From the NCBI RefSeq assembly GCF_003326755.1, contig NZ_JPWH01000007.1:62001-126000 (forward strand): a stretch of DNA of 64,000 nucleotides. The letters are read 5' to 3'. This document shows, piece after piece, positions 27,611-36,260 of this stretch. How positions within the stretch are numbered: the first letter of the stretch is position 1; each line of letters starts with the position of its first letter. The stretch is from Thalassospira profundimaris. Lineage in GTDB: Bacteria; Pseudomonadota; Alphaproteobacteria; Rhodospirillales; Thalassospiraceae. A model generated the notes under the pieces. That model made no database searches and had not been told where the DNA came from. It worked only from the letters and a program-made list of their open reading frames with translations. A program made the position numbers and the translations under genes.

Positions 27611-28048
27611 TCAAAGCTTTGAGAGCTGTTCTTCAAAACGGGCTTTGGCCTTGGGCGGGACGCGGCCTTCCAGGAAGCTTTCCGGGGCTTTGGGCGCATC
27701 GCCAACAACAATGGTCATGACCATGCCCATCGCGTAATGCGGTTTGCATTCAATGGCATAGAAGCCTTCGGTATTGAAGGTAACGTCGATTTCCTTGCCG
27801 ATTTTGCCGGCAAAGGGTTCCGCCCCCTGGGGAATGCGATCCTTGATGGTTTCGGCATTGTGGCCTTTGTCGGTCGGAACAAATTTTACACTGTCGCCGG
27901 GTGCAAGGCGCAGATGGTCGGGTTCAAAAACCATGACCTGATCGCCGCTTTTATTCAGCATTTTGACTTCAAATGTTTCCGCCATTGCGGTTGTGCCAAA
28001 CAGGGTGGCAAAAACCAGTGCCGATGCGATTGTCCGGAACATTTTCAA
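27611..28048 (-). CDS. Pseudoazurin
   Basis: This 145-residue blue copper protein has a Sec signal (MKMFRTIASALVFATLFGTTAMA) and the four type 1 copper ligands in KGHNAETI (His) and IECKPHYAMGM (Cys, His, Met). It is the electron donor to NirK in several alphaproteobacteria. It is the first gene of the nitrite reduction operon, 68 bp before nirK, and its promoter region contains the Nnr-type box at 28106-28119. Confidence 0.94.
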   Translation of the reverse strand: MKMFRTIASALVFATLFGTTAMAETFEVKMLNKSGDQVMVFEPDHLRLAPGDSVKFVPTDKGHNAETIKDRIPQGAEPFAGKIGKEIDVTFNTEGFYAIECKPHYAMGMVMTIVVGDAPKAPESFLEGRVPPKAKARFEEQLSKL

Positions 28049-28105
28049 ATCCCCTTCAATTTTTGATTTGTCTGGGTGAAAATACGTGACTGGCCGATAT
28101 AAACT

Positions 28106-28119
28106 TTGCGCTAGCGCAA
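28106..28119. promoter_or_regulatory. NnrR/Dnr-type box TTGCG-CTAG-CGCAA
   Basis: A perfect 14-bp palindrome of the TTGCG-N4-CGCAA form used by NO-responsive Crp/Fnr regulators lies between pseudoazurin (58 bp from its start) and the Crp/Fnr gene (59 bp from its start). Confidence 0.8.
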
Positions 28120-28177
28120 CCTTCGGACGGAATCCGGGGGATCACTGTTTTATGAAGGCAAGGGGACCAGTAAGGGG

Positions 28178-28924
28178 ATGGAAAACCAAAGCGAACACAA
28201 GTCACTGGCAAGGCTTGATGAAAGCCTGCTGACACATATTCCGCCCTTTTCGCGGCTAAAGGATTCCCAGATTCGCGACATTCTCGATCACGCGACCGCC
28301 CGGCGCTGTGCGGAGGGTGTGACTGTTTTTCGCGAGGGCGACCCGGCTGAACGGTTTTACATGTTGCTTGACGGGTATATTCGCGTGTTGCGTATTACGG
28401 CGGCGGGCGAACAGGTTATATCGCTGCATATCCCCAGCGGGCAGCTTTTTGGCATTGCCCGGGCCATTGGCCGCGATACCTATCCGGCAACGGCGCTAAC
28501 CGCTTCCGAAGCGATTATCCTGAGCTGGCCGACCACCCTGTGGGACCATTTTGTGCGCGAATATGAAGGATTTTCCTCGGAAACCTACAAGATTGTTGGT
28601 CAGCGACTGGGGGAAATCAATATGCGGGTGGTGGAAATGGCCACCCAGCAGGTTGAACAGCGCGTTGCCAATACATTGTTGCGCCTGGTTGACCAGACCG
28701 GGCGCAAGGTCAAAGACGGAATCGAGGTGGATTTTTCCATCACCCGGCAGGACCTGTCGGAAATGACGGCCACCACCCTGCACACCATCAGCCGCCTGTT
28801 AAGTGCCTGGGAAAAGAAAGGACTGGTCAAAAGCCGTCGCAAACATGTTGTTGTCAGCAATGCCGACGGGTTGATGGCGCTTGGCCGGGGTTGTGCGCCT
28901 CAACATGTGTCGCAACAGGTTTGA
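28178..28924 (+). CDS. Crp/Fnr-family regulator, Nnr/Dnr-like
   Basis: The 248-residue protein has a cyclic-nucleotide-like sensor domain (about 25-145) and a Crp-type winged helix (about 165-235) with recognition helix around SEMTATTLHTISRLLSAW. It lacks the N-terminal cysteine set of Fnr, so an oxygen-labile cluster is unlikely; Nnr/Dnr members sense NO through heme. Its position, divergent from the nitrite reductase genes across a perfect TTGCG-N4-CGCAA box, makes it the likely NO-responsive activator of nirK and possibly of itself. Confidence 0.88.
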   Translation: MENQSEHKSLARLDESLLTHIPPFSRLKDSQIRDILDHATARRCAEGVTVFREGDPAERFYMLLDGYIRVLRITAAGEQVISLHIPSGQLFGIARAIGRDTYPATALTASEAIILSWPTTLWDHFVREYEGFSSETYKIVGQRLGEINMRVVEMATQQVEQRVANTLLRLVDQTGRKVKDGIEVDFSITRQDLSEMTATTLHTISRLLSAWEKKGLVKSRRKHVVVSNADGLMALGRGCAPQHVSQQV

Positions 28925-28930
28925 TGATGG

Positions 28931-30931
28931 TTATGAACGCCGTGCAGAAAGAACCAGAAAATAGGCCGTGCCAATAAGGGCGGCGATCAGCCCGGTGGGA
29001 AGCTGTTGCGGATAAAGCATGTTGCGCGCCAGCCATTCCGCCACCATCATGACATTCGCCCCGATTAAAATGGCCCCCAGCAAATGCGTCCCGGCCAGCC
29101 GAAAACCGGCAATGCGTGCCAGATGCGGCGCCATCAAACCCACAAAACTGAGCGGCCCGACCAGCAGGGTGGAAACAGCCGCCAGAATGGCCGCCCCCGC
29201 CATCATGGCAATGCGGAAGGCCGAAATGCCAAGACCCAGTGATACCGCCTGGTCCGCCCCCATCGAGGCCAGTTCCAGCGGGCGACGCGCCAGCAGGACA
29301 AGGGCCGAAAGAATGGCGGTAATGATGGCAACCGTAATGATTTCATCAAGCCGGGTAAAATAGGTGGTGCCCGCCAGCCAGGAAATCAGCATGGAGGCCT
29401 TTGTGCCGCTATGGGTAAGCGCAATGCGCACGACCGAGCCCAAAATCGCCGTCAGGGCAAGGCCGTTTAACAGCAGATAATGGGGAGCATGGTTGAAATT
29501 GCGACATAATGCCAGCAGAACAAACAGGGCGATGATTCCGCCAAGCGCGCCAATCAGCATCAGGTCGCTGCGCCCTTCAAAGCCAAAATAAACCATCGCA
29601 ACAATCATGGTCAGGGCGGTTGCCGAACTGACACCGGTAATTTCCGGGCTTGCCATCGGGTTATGGCCAACCCGCTGAATCAGTGTGCCGGAAACGGCAA
29701 GGGCGGCCCCGCACACAATCGCGGCAAGGCTGCGCTGGGTGCGGTTGCCAATTGTGCTGGTAAAGGCAAAAAGATCGTCAAGCGAGGTTAAAACCAGATG
29801 ACCGCTGCCATCCAGCGACAGCAGAAGCGAGGTGACAAGGCCCGTAACAAGAAATACCAGCAGCCCGCTTAGCAGGATATGACGCGAGGCGATTTTGTAT
29901 TCGACGGGATGATCCTGCCGGTTGGCATTGCCATCGGGCATGATGCGCGCCTTGCGCAAAATAAGAATGACAAAGGGCGCGCCAATAAGTGCGGTGGCCG
30001 CCCCGGTGGGGAAAATATCGCCGCCCGTTGCCGCGAATTGCCGCATGACATAATCAATGATCATCAGGCCGCAACCGCCCACCAGAAACGACATGATCAG
30101 TAATGGCCGGGACCGGGTGTAGCCGACAAATCGCAGGGTTGCAGGCACGGCAAGGCCGATAAAACCGATCATGCCGACGGTGGAAATGATGCTGGCGGTG
30201 ATGAAAACCGCAATGGCAAGGATGCCCAGCCGCAGCCATTTGACCGGTGCGCCCAGGGAATTGGCCGTGTCATCCCCCAGGGCAAGAATATCGAGCGGAC
30301 GCACAAGCGCAAGAACGGCCAGAATGGCGATCACCAGCCGCGGGGCAAGGTGAAGCGTACTGTCCCAGCCATTTTGCGCGAGGTCGCCCGCCCCCCACAT
30401 AAAAACGGAATCAAGAAATTGCTGGTTAAACAGAATGAAAATCTGCGTTGCCGAATGCAACAGCAGGTTCACAATCATGCCCGCAAGAATAAGCCACAGC
30501 GACGCATTGCTGCGCCCCGATGCAATCAGATAAACAATGCCCAGTGCCCCCATGCCACCGGCCAGTGTGAACAGGTCCTGCCAGCCCGCCAGCGATGCCG
30601 GGGCCAGAACCAGAAAAACCGTTAATGTCAGTTCCACACCTGCCCCTACACCCAGTGTAACCGGGGATGCCAGCGGGTTGCGGAAAATGGTCTGGATGGC
30701 GGCACCGGCCACCGCCAGCCCGGCACCGCACATAAAGGCCATAACCGTGCGGGGCAGGGTGCTGAAATGATAGAAAATCTGATCAAAACGGGTTTCATCG
30801 GGCGCAAACAGCGCCTGCCAGGCCGTGCCATGTCGGGCGAAGGGCACCAGATCGATCATCAGGCTGACGATTGCCAGAAGGATGAATAACGCCGGTATCA
30901 GGGTGGCGGTGCGGGCCGGGCGCAGGGTCAT
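28931..30931 (-). CDS. fhuB: FhuB-like siderophore ABC permease, tandem-fused FecCD domains
   Basis: The 666-residue inner membrane protein contains two FecCD permease units in tandem (about 1-330 and 345-666), each with about ten helices, as in E. coli FhuB; most iron permeases are single units that dimerise. It moves ferric siderophore into the cytoplasm with FhuC and FhuD. It overlaps the binding-protein gene by 4 bp. It ends 6 bp from the converging Nnr-type gene. Confidence 0.92.
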   Translation of the reverse strand: MTLRPARTATLIPALFILLAIVSLMIDLVPFARHGTAWQALFAPDETRFDQIFYHFSTLPRTVMAFMCGAGLAVAGAAIQTIFRNPLASPVTLGVGAGVELTLTVFLVLAPASLAGWQDLFTLAGGMGALGIVYLIASGRSNASLWLILAGMIVNLLLHSATQIFILFNQQFLDSVFMWGAGDLAQNGWDSTLHLAPRLVIAILAVLALVRPLDILALGDDTANSLGAPVKWLRLGILAIAVFITASIISTVGMIGFIGLAVPATLRFVGYTRSRPLLIMSFLVGGCGLMIIDYVMRQFAATGGDIFPTGAATALIGAPFVILILRKARIMPDGNANRQDHPVEYKIASRHILLSGLLVFLVTGLVTSLLLSLDGSGHLVLTSLDDLFAFTSTIGNRTQRSLAAIVCGAALAVSGTLIQRVGHNPMASPEITGVSSATALTMIVAMVYFGFEGRSDLMLIGALGGIIALFVLLALCRNFNHAPHYLLLNGLALTAILGSVVRIALTHSGTKASMLISWLAGTTYFTRLDEIITVAIITAILSALVLLARRPLELASMGADQAVSLGLGISAFRIAMMAGAAILAAVSTLLVGPLSFVGLMAPHLARIAGFRLAGTHLLGAILIGANVMMVAEWLARNMLYPQQLPTGLIAALIGTAYFLVLSARRS

Positions 30932-31854
30932 TGATGCGGGCCGTTTTCAATTTCGGTTGCCAGCAGGTCGGCAAAACGCATGGCCGAATACAGCCCGCCA
31001 TAGGTCCAGACGGGGGGTACCTGATAAACCCGGTTTTGTCGGGCAAAACCCTGCATTTTCCACAGTGGCGAATTGAGAATGCGCTGCCGTACCGGGGCGG
31101 GGGTTGGTTCGATATAGGCGACCACATCATTGGCAAAGGGGGCCAGACGTTCCAGCCCGCCGCGCGCAAAGCCCCAGCCATTGGTCTGTCCATCATAGGC
31201 GGTTGGAATATTCATTGCCGCCAATACCGTATTGGGCAGGGAGGGCGGACCGAAAATATTGATCTGGGCATCGGAATTAATGCGGATGACTGCAATTTTT
31301 TGATCCGCCCCCAAAGCCGCGCGGATCCGCGCACCGTCTGTGGCAAGGGTTTTGTCCACCTGTTGCAGGATTTCCCGGGCGCGGTCCTCCCGTCCGGTGA
31401 TATCGGCAATCTGCAGGGTGGCCTTGCGCAGGCTTTCAAGGGCGGGCAGGCCATTATTGTAGGTCGATATGACCATAGTCGGGGCAATTTCCGAAAAGGC
31501 ATCATAGGCCATTGATAATTGCCCGCTGATCAAAATCAGGTCCGGTTTTGCCTTGCGCAGAGCTTCCATATTGGGCGATTGACGCTGCCCGATATCGACA
31601 AAATCTTTCGGCAGGTCGGGCGTGACCACCCATTTGTAATAACCATCCGGGTCGGCAATCGCGACCGGGTCCAGCCCCAGGGCAATGACCGTTTCTGTCA
31701 GCGACCAGTTGGTCACGGCAATGCGGGTTGGCGGGGTGTCAAAACTGACACTGCCCATTTCATGCTGATAGGTTTTGCCCTGTGCCAGGGCCGGGTGGGT
31801 GAAGCCCGCGATACAGCATAAGGCAGAAACGGCAAGGGATAACAGACGGCGCAT
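30928..31854 (-). CDS. fhuD: FhuD-like iron-siderophore binding protein
   Basis: The 308-residue protein has a signal peptide (about 1-25, ending HPALAQ) and the two-lobed PF01497 periplasmic binding domain with the long connecting helix. It would deliver hydroxamate-type ferric siderophore to FhuB. It lies between the ATPase and permease genes in one operon. The ligand is inferred from similarity to FhuD. No TonB-dependent receptor or siderophore reductase is in the window. Confidence 0.9.
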   Translation of the reverse strand: MRRLLSLAVSALCCIAGFTHPALAQGKTYQHEMGSVSFDTPPTRIAVTNWSLTETVIALGLDPVAIADPDGYYKWVVTPDLPKDFVDIGQRQSPNMEALRKAKPDLILISGQLSMAYDAFSEIAPTMVISTYNNGLPALESLRKATLQIADITGREDRAREILQQVDKTLATDGARIRAALGADQKIAVIRINSDAQINIFGPPSLPNTVLAAMNIPTAYDGQTNGWGFARGGLERLAPFANDVVAYIEPTPAPVRQRILNSPLWKMQGFARQNRVYQVPPVWTYGGLYSAMRFADLLATEIENGPHQ

Positions 31855-31863
31855 GGGATGCCT

Positions 31864-32640
31864 CTATGCGATATAGCTTACGGAAATGTTGGAATGCGGC
31901 ACGGGGATAACGCCAATATCGGCGTCATAGATTTTGCCAAGGGTTTCGGCCTGCATGAAATTGTGTGCCGTTCCCTGCCAGCAGGTTTTCCCGTGTCGCA
32001 GGGCCAGAATGTGATCGGCAAAACGCCCCACCATGTCGATATCGTGCAAAACGGCAATAACCGTGAGGCCGATCGTATTTTTCAGGTCCGATACAAGATG
32101 CAGAATGTCGCGCTGATGGCCGACATCGAGCGCGCTTGTCGGTTCATCGAGCAACAAAACCGGCGCATCCTGTGCCAGCAGCATCGCCAGCCACACGCGC
32201 TGGCGTTCACCACCGGAAAGGCTGGCAACAAGGCGGGTTGCAATATCATCGACATGGGTCAGGGCCATTGCCTGATCGATTTTTTCATAGTCATCCGCGC
32301 GATAGCGCCCAAAGGCGCCGCGCCAGGGATACCGGCCAAACCCGACCAGTTCGCGCACGGTCAGGTGCGGGGGCACGGTCGGGTTTTGCGGCAGATAGGC
32401 GACCTCGCGTGCAAAATCACGGATGGAGCGGTCTTCCAGCGCGATGCCGCCCATCTGAATATTGCCGTCAAACTGGCGATATTTGCGGGCCAGGATTTTC
32501 AGCAGCGTGCTTTTGCCCGACCCGTTATGGCCGACAATTGCCGAAAAGGCCCGCGTCGGAAACGAAACCGTAATGCCCGATAGCAGGGACTTGGCGGTTT
32601 TGCCTTCCGTGCGAAAACCAACATCCTTTAAGTCAAACAT
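31864..32640 (-). CDS. fhuC: FhuC-like iron-siderophore ABC ATPase
   Basis: The 258-residue ATPase has Walker A GHNGSGKST (about 38-46), signature LSGGERQR, Walker [13 protein letters not shown] and the switch His in AVLHDID. It powers FhuBD uptake. It is the first gene of the fhuCDB operon, with a Fur-like box 74 bp upstream of its start. Confidence 0.93.
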   Translation of the reverse strand: MFDLKDVGFRTEGKTAKSLLSGITVSFPTRAFSAIVGHNGSGKSTLLKILARKYRQFDGNIQMGGIALEDRSIRDFAREVAYLPQNPTVPPHLTVRELVGFGRYPWRGAFGRYRADDYEKIDQAMALTHVDDIATRLVASLSGGERQRVWLAMLLAQDAPVLLLDEPTSALDVGHQRDILHLVSDLKNTIGLTVIAVLHDIDMVGRFADHILALRHGKTCWQGTAHNFMQAETLGKIYDADIGVIPVPHSNISVSYIA

Positions 32641-32713
32641 CGCATTATGAATCCGGTTGGGGCAGAACCCGACCCGCCAAAAGGGTCGTGATACCGTCCG
32701 TCAGCAAATTTGT

Positions 32714-32732
32714 GAGAATGCTTATCAATAAC
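32714..32732. promoter_or_regulatory. Fur-like box upstream of fhuCDB
   Basis: The 19 bases match 14 of 19 positions of the classic E. coli Fur box (GATAATGATAATCATTATC). Position and gene content support iron repression, though alphaproteobacteria may use Fur or Irr. The rest of the 333-bp gap 32641-32973 must also carry the lactonase gene's promoter; nothing else was recognised. Confidence 0.5.
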
Positions 32733-32973
32733 CTAATGTAAATGCAACCGAGTTGCGATTGCAGAAGGCGGCTGCGGTGGCGGTGACGCGGCGGCGGTTT
32801 GGTGCGTCGGGAAAAACCGGTTTATCTTATTTTATGGCTTTTCATCTTTGCGGCAGCGCGCTAGCAATAAATTTAATGAAACTGTGCCGGGCCGTAACCT
32901 TGCAAGGTCGGCGTGTTGCCATAGGTTAATGGCGATACTGTGCCAGCATAAAATGAACAGTCAGGGGAACGTC

Positions 32974-33861
32974 ATGACCGACATTCAAACGCCATTGCCC
33001 GATTTGCGCTGCCAGCTTGGTGAAGGCCCGTTTTGGGACCAGCCCACCCAAACCCTGTATTGGGTTGATATTATCGGCAAGGCGGCGTTTGCCTGGAAAC
33101 CGGCGCAAAACGATTTTCAGAAATGGACGTTTGACAGTCTGATTTCGGCCATTGTCCCCCGGCGAAATGGCGGGTTTCTGGTGGCCTTGCACAACGAACT
33201 GGCCTTTTTTGACCCGCAAACCGGCGAGGTTACGCCGTTTGTGGCACCCGATGCGGATCATGCGCAGAATCGCTCCAACGAGGCGCGGGTGGACCCGGCA
33301 GGGCGTTTCTGGCTGGGCACCATGCAAAACAATATCGGCCCGAAGGGCGAAGGCCTTGCCATTACCGAACATAGCGGCACGCTCAACCGCATTGATGCCG
33401 ATGGCACCGTCACCCGGTTTGGCGAAAATATCGGCATTTCCAATACGATGCTGTGGTCGCACGATGGCACCAGAATGTTTTTTGGCGATACACTGGCCAA
33501 CCGTATGGATGTTTATGATTTTGACATGACAACCGGCACGATTGGCAACCCGAAACTGTTTTGTTCGGTGGAGGGCCGGGGCGGCATGGACGGATCGGCG
33601 ATGGATTGTGACGGGTTTATCTGGAATGCCCGTTATGGCGGGTCGTGCATTATTCGCTTTAACCCCGCGGGGGCGGTGGACCGGATTATTGACCTGCCTG
33701 TCACCAACCCGACCAGTTGTGTTTTTGGCGGACCTAATATGACAACATTGTATATTACCTCGGCGGCGGATGATACGGATGGCACCCGCCCGCTTGAAGG
33801 TGCGCTTCTTGCGATTGAAACCGAAATTGCCGGGGCACCGTGCCACCGTTTTGCCGGATAG
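32974..33861 (+). CDS. SMP-30/gluconolactonase family sugar lactonase
   Basis: This 295-residue six-bladed beta-propeller opens with the family's metal-ligand motif LGEGPFWD and has the later EARVDPAGRFWLGTM, NGIS-like (NIGISNTM) and DGSAMDCDGFIWNA segments that carry the other metal ligands. It hydrolyses a sugar 1,4- or 1,5-lactone. It is a stand-alone gene 23 kb from the fucose cluster, so a link to fucose is not indicated. Start 32974 follows GGGGAA; 32953 is possible. Confidence 0.88.
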   Translation: MTDIQTPLPDLRCQLGEGPFWDQPTQTLYWVDIIGKAAFAWKPAQNDFQKWTFDSLISAIVPRRNGGFLVALHNELAFFDPQTGEVTPFVAPDADHAQNRSNEARVDPAGRFWLGTMQNNIGPKGEGLAITEHSGTLNRIDADGTVTRFGENIGISNTMLWSHDGTRMFFGDTLANRMDVYDFDMTTGTIGNPKLFCSVEGRGGMDGSAMDCDGFIWNARYGGSCIIRFNPAGAVDRIIDLPVTNPTSCVFGGPNMTTLYITSAADDTDGTRPLEGALLAIETEIAGAPCHRFAG

Positions 33862-34047
33862 ATTGAAGGGGGTGGCTGGATGTTTTCGTGTGCGGCGACA
33901 GGTCAAAAAGGGGCGGGGACCAGTGCGTGGCATTTTTGTAATGTTTTAGAAAAGTTATGAAATTTCGCTTTTTTGGCCTTGGTTTTCTGCTCTTTTGCGA
34001 TCACCATAAGGGGCGGGTCTAAAAGAACGAGCAAATCCGAGGAAAAA

Positions 34048-35634
34048 ATGAAGATCTCACCTTTTCGCTGGGGGAAGGTGCGCATTGTTATGGTGCTGGC
34101 GGCCCTTTCATCGGTTGCCGCCTGCGCGTTTTCAATGCCACATACAGAAACAATTGCCGGTACGGTTTCCTATCGGGAAAAGGTGGCAACCGAACCATCC
34201 TGGATGATGACGGTCAGGCTGCTGGATGTATCGCGCGCCGATGCTCCGGCCAGCGAGGTGGCGGCGGTTTCCCGGCCGGCGGGTGCGCCGCCAATGGCCT
34301 TTGAATTGCCCTATCAGTCAAACGACATTGATGCCGCACACCGTTATGTGCTCGAGGCGGTGATTTCGGATGGCAAAGGCAAAAAGCTGTTCCGCAACGA
34401 GGTTTCCTACCCCGTATTAACCGAAGGCAACCCCGATGCCGTCAGCATCGAGGTGGTGCGTTTGCCCTGGCAGACCCCGGTTGATGCCGCGCACGAAAAG
34501 CAGAAATCGGCAATGGATAAACGGGTGGCAAAAATTGACCAAAGCCTTGGGCAATACCGCCATGTTGTTGGCGCACATGCCAGCGATGACGGAGCACGCG
34601 GTTTTGAGGCCTATGTGCAAGAGGATGGCACCCCGGTTTTGATCCGCCAGAGCCGTGATCTGGGTGATTACGGAACATCGGACATATCGTTTTATTTCAG
34701 CAAGGGGGCTTTGCTGCGATTTGACGAAAAGGCAAGCCGCGATGTTTTTGGCGCGACGGCCACGAAGGCTGCGGCGCATTGGGGCAGCCTGGATTATCGC
34801 CTGGTGCTGGATTTTGCCAACGGGAAATACAAAACCGGCGAAAAGCAGATGAATGGTGAAATCAGTGCGCCCGATAAACATGAAATCAGCAGTGCGCAAA
34901 CCCAGACAAAACTGGTGCTGACCCGCCTTAAAACCGAGCTTGCGGCAACGGCCATGGCCGAGCCCGAAGGTCGCCAGACCTTTGTCTGTGATGACCAGTC
35001 CCGGTTTTATGCGACCTTTGATACCGATAAAGACCAGGTGCGCATCGAGTTTTTGGGGCGCGAGCCGATTTTCCTGCCGGAAAAACGTTCGGCATCGGGC
35101 TTTTTATACGCCAATGACGATTACGAAATGCAGGGCAAAGGCAAAAACGCCACCTGGAAAACCCTGGCCGATGGCAAGGAAACCGGCTGTACCGTTTCGG
35201 CCGAAATTGCCGGGCTGGCCCTGGCCCCGGGGGATTTCCCGACGGTGACGGTTAAATCATTGATGCAAGGCGGAAACAGCGAATGGACGCGTTATTTTGA
35301 TGATTTGATGCCAGCCATCAAGGCGTGCCTGGCCCGCCCGGTGGGGGATCTGCCATCGGTATTGAAAGCCTGGCCGATGAACCACGGCATGGTCGGTGTG
35401 CGCACGGTTAACATTAATGGTGGACGCTATGACTGCCTGGCCCCGTCAACCGGCTTGGGGGACATTCATGTCGAGGCGGTTGAAGGACCAACCAATGTGT
35501 TACCCGGTGAACGCGATGTACTGTTTACCCCGGCGGCGGGGGCCTACCCCCCGGATGCCTGTTATCAGCATAAAAAGCTGATGAAAAACGGAGTGTTCAT
35601 TGGCTGGCTGTCGCGAAATGCCTGCGAAAGCTGA
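34048..35634 (+). CDS. Large multidomain lipoprotein: YbaY-like, unknown, MliC-like and novel C-terminal domains
   Basis: The 528-residue protein has a lipoprotein signal ending VAAC (Cys26). Residues about 33-135 resemble the YbaY/YscW lipoprotein domain. About 155-295 is unrecognised and rich in charged residues. About 309-383 looks like MliC, the C-type lysozyme inhibitor (FVCDD, SASGFLYANDDYEMQGKG, GCTV). About 412-528 is an unnamed Cys-containing domain that recurs in the lipoprotein at 37975-38523. Start 34048 follows GAGGAAAAA. The combination suggests envelope protection, perhaps against host or competitor lysozyme, but that is inference. It is monocistronic, with a terminator after it. 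Confidence 0.85.
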   Translation: MKISPFRWGKVRIVMVLAALSSVAACAFSMPHTETIAGTVSYREKVATEPSWMMTVRLLDVSRADAPASEVAAVSRPAGAPPMAFELPYQSNDIDAAHRYVLEAVISDGKGKKLFRNEVSYPVLTEGNPDAVSIEVVRLPWQTPVDAAHEKQKSAMDKRVAKIDQSLGQYRHVVGAHASDDGARGFEAYVQEDGTPVLIRQSRDLGDYGTSDISFYFSKGALLRFDEKASRDVFGATATKAAAHWGSLDYRLVLDFANGKYKTGEKQMNGEISAPDKHEISSAQTQTKLVLTRLKTELAATAMAEPEGRQTFVCDDQSRFYATFDTDKDQVRIEFLGREPIFLPEKRSASGFLYANDDYEMQGKGKNATWKTLADGKETGCTVSAEIAGLALAPGDFPTVTVKSLMQGGNSEWTRYFDDLMPAIKACLARPVGDLPSVLKAWPMNHGMVGVRTVNINGGRYDCLAPSTGLGDIHVEAVEGPTNVLPGERDVLFTPAAGAYPPDACYQHKKLMKNGVFIGWLSRNACES

Positions 35635-35677
35635 AGCTTGAAAGATGCACTTTGAGGACATCTAAGTAAATAAAACA

Positions 35678-35713
35678 GACAAAGCCCCGTCATCGCTGGC
35701 GGGGCTTTGTCGT
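35678..35713. terminator. Bidirectional terminator
   Basis: GACAAAGCCCCG (35678-35689) pairs with CGGGGCTTTGTC (35700-35711), a perfect 12-bp stem, between the large lipoprotein gene and the converging acetyltransferase gene. Confidence 0.88.
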
Positions 35714-35743
35714 TTGTGGAATGGCGGTGCAGTTTATGTGGGC

Positions 35744-36250
35744 TTAATGGGTTTGGTAACGTCCGGTCGGGCGCAGAACGCCACTGGTCCCGGCCAGAAC
35801 ATCTTCACCAAGGTTAAGCCCTAAAAAACGGTGCCGGTCAAAATAACCGGGCATCGCCAGGCCCGCTGCCGGTGCGGCTTGAAAGCCGAACCGGGCATAA
35901 TATTGAGGATCCCCGACCAGCAGAATGGCCCGATGGCCGGCATCACAGGCGGCATTGATGGCAGCGTACATCAAACCGGCCCCGACACCGGAACCATTAT
36001 AGGCCTTTTCTACCGCAAGCGGGCCCAGCATCAGGGCGGAACCCGCATTGCCCGCATCGACATTCCATAACCGGACAGTACCGATCATGTGTTTGCCGTC
36101 ATGGGCAACAAAGGCCAACCCTTCGGCCGGTAAACGGCCCGCACGGATCCGTTCGGACGATTTTTTAAACCGGTCCGGTCCCATCACGCGATCAAGCAGC
36201 TTTTCCCGTTCGATGTGGGACCAGGCACCTTCGCGATCAATCACGATCAT
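35744..36250 (-). CDS. GNAT family N-acetyltransferase
   Basis: The 168-residue protein has the GNAT fold with acetyl-CoA loop around AYNGSGVGAGLM (about 95-105) and the late YYARFGFQ motif seen in YhbS-type acetyltransferases. The start at 36250 lies 10 bp after the decarboxylase stop; the longer frame to 36331 would overlap that gene. It is co-transcribed with ornithine decarboxylase, an arrangement that suggests a polyamine or amino-acid acceptor, though the substrate is unproven. Confidence 0.88.
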   Translation of the reverse strand: MIVIDREGAWSHIEREKLLDRVMGPDRFKKSSERIRAGRLPAEGLAFVAHDGKHMIGTVRLWNVDAGNAGSALMLGPLAVEKAYNGSGVGAGLMYAAINAACDAGHRAILLVGDPQYYARFGFQAAPAAGLAMPGYFDRHRFLGLNLGEDVLAGTSGVLRPTGRYQTH

Positions 36251-36260
36251 TGACGTGTGC

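Noticed and set aside
33957-34022. 21-codon ORF before the large lipoprotein gene
   Set aside because: No good ribosome binding site or conservation evidence, and such short frames are common by chance.
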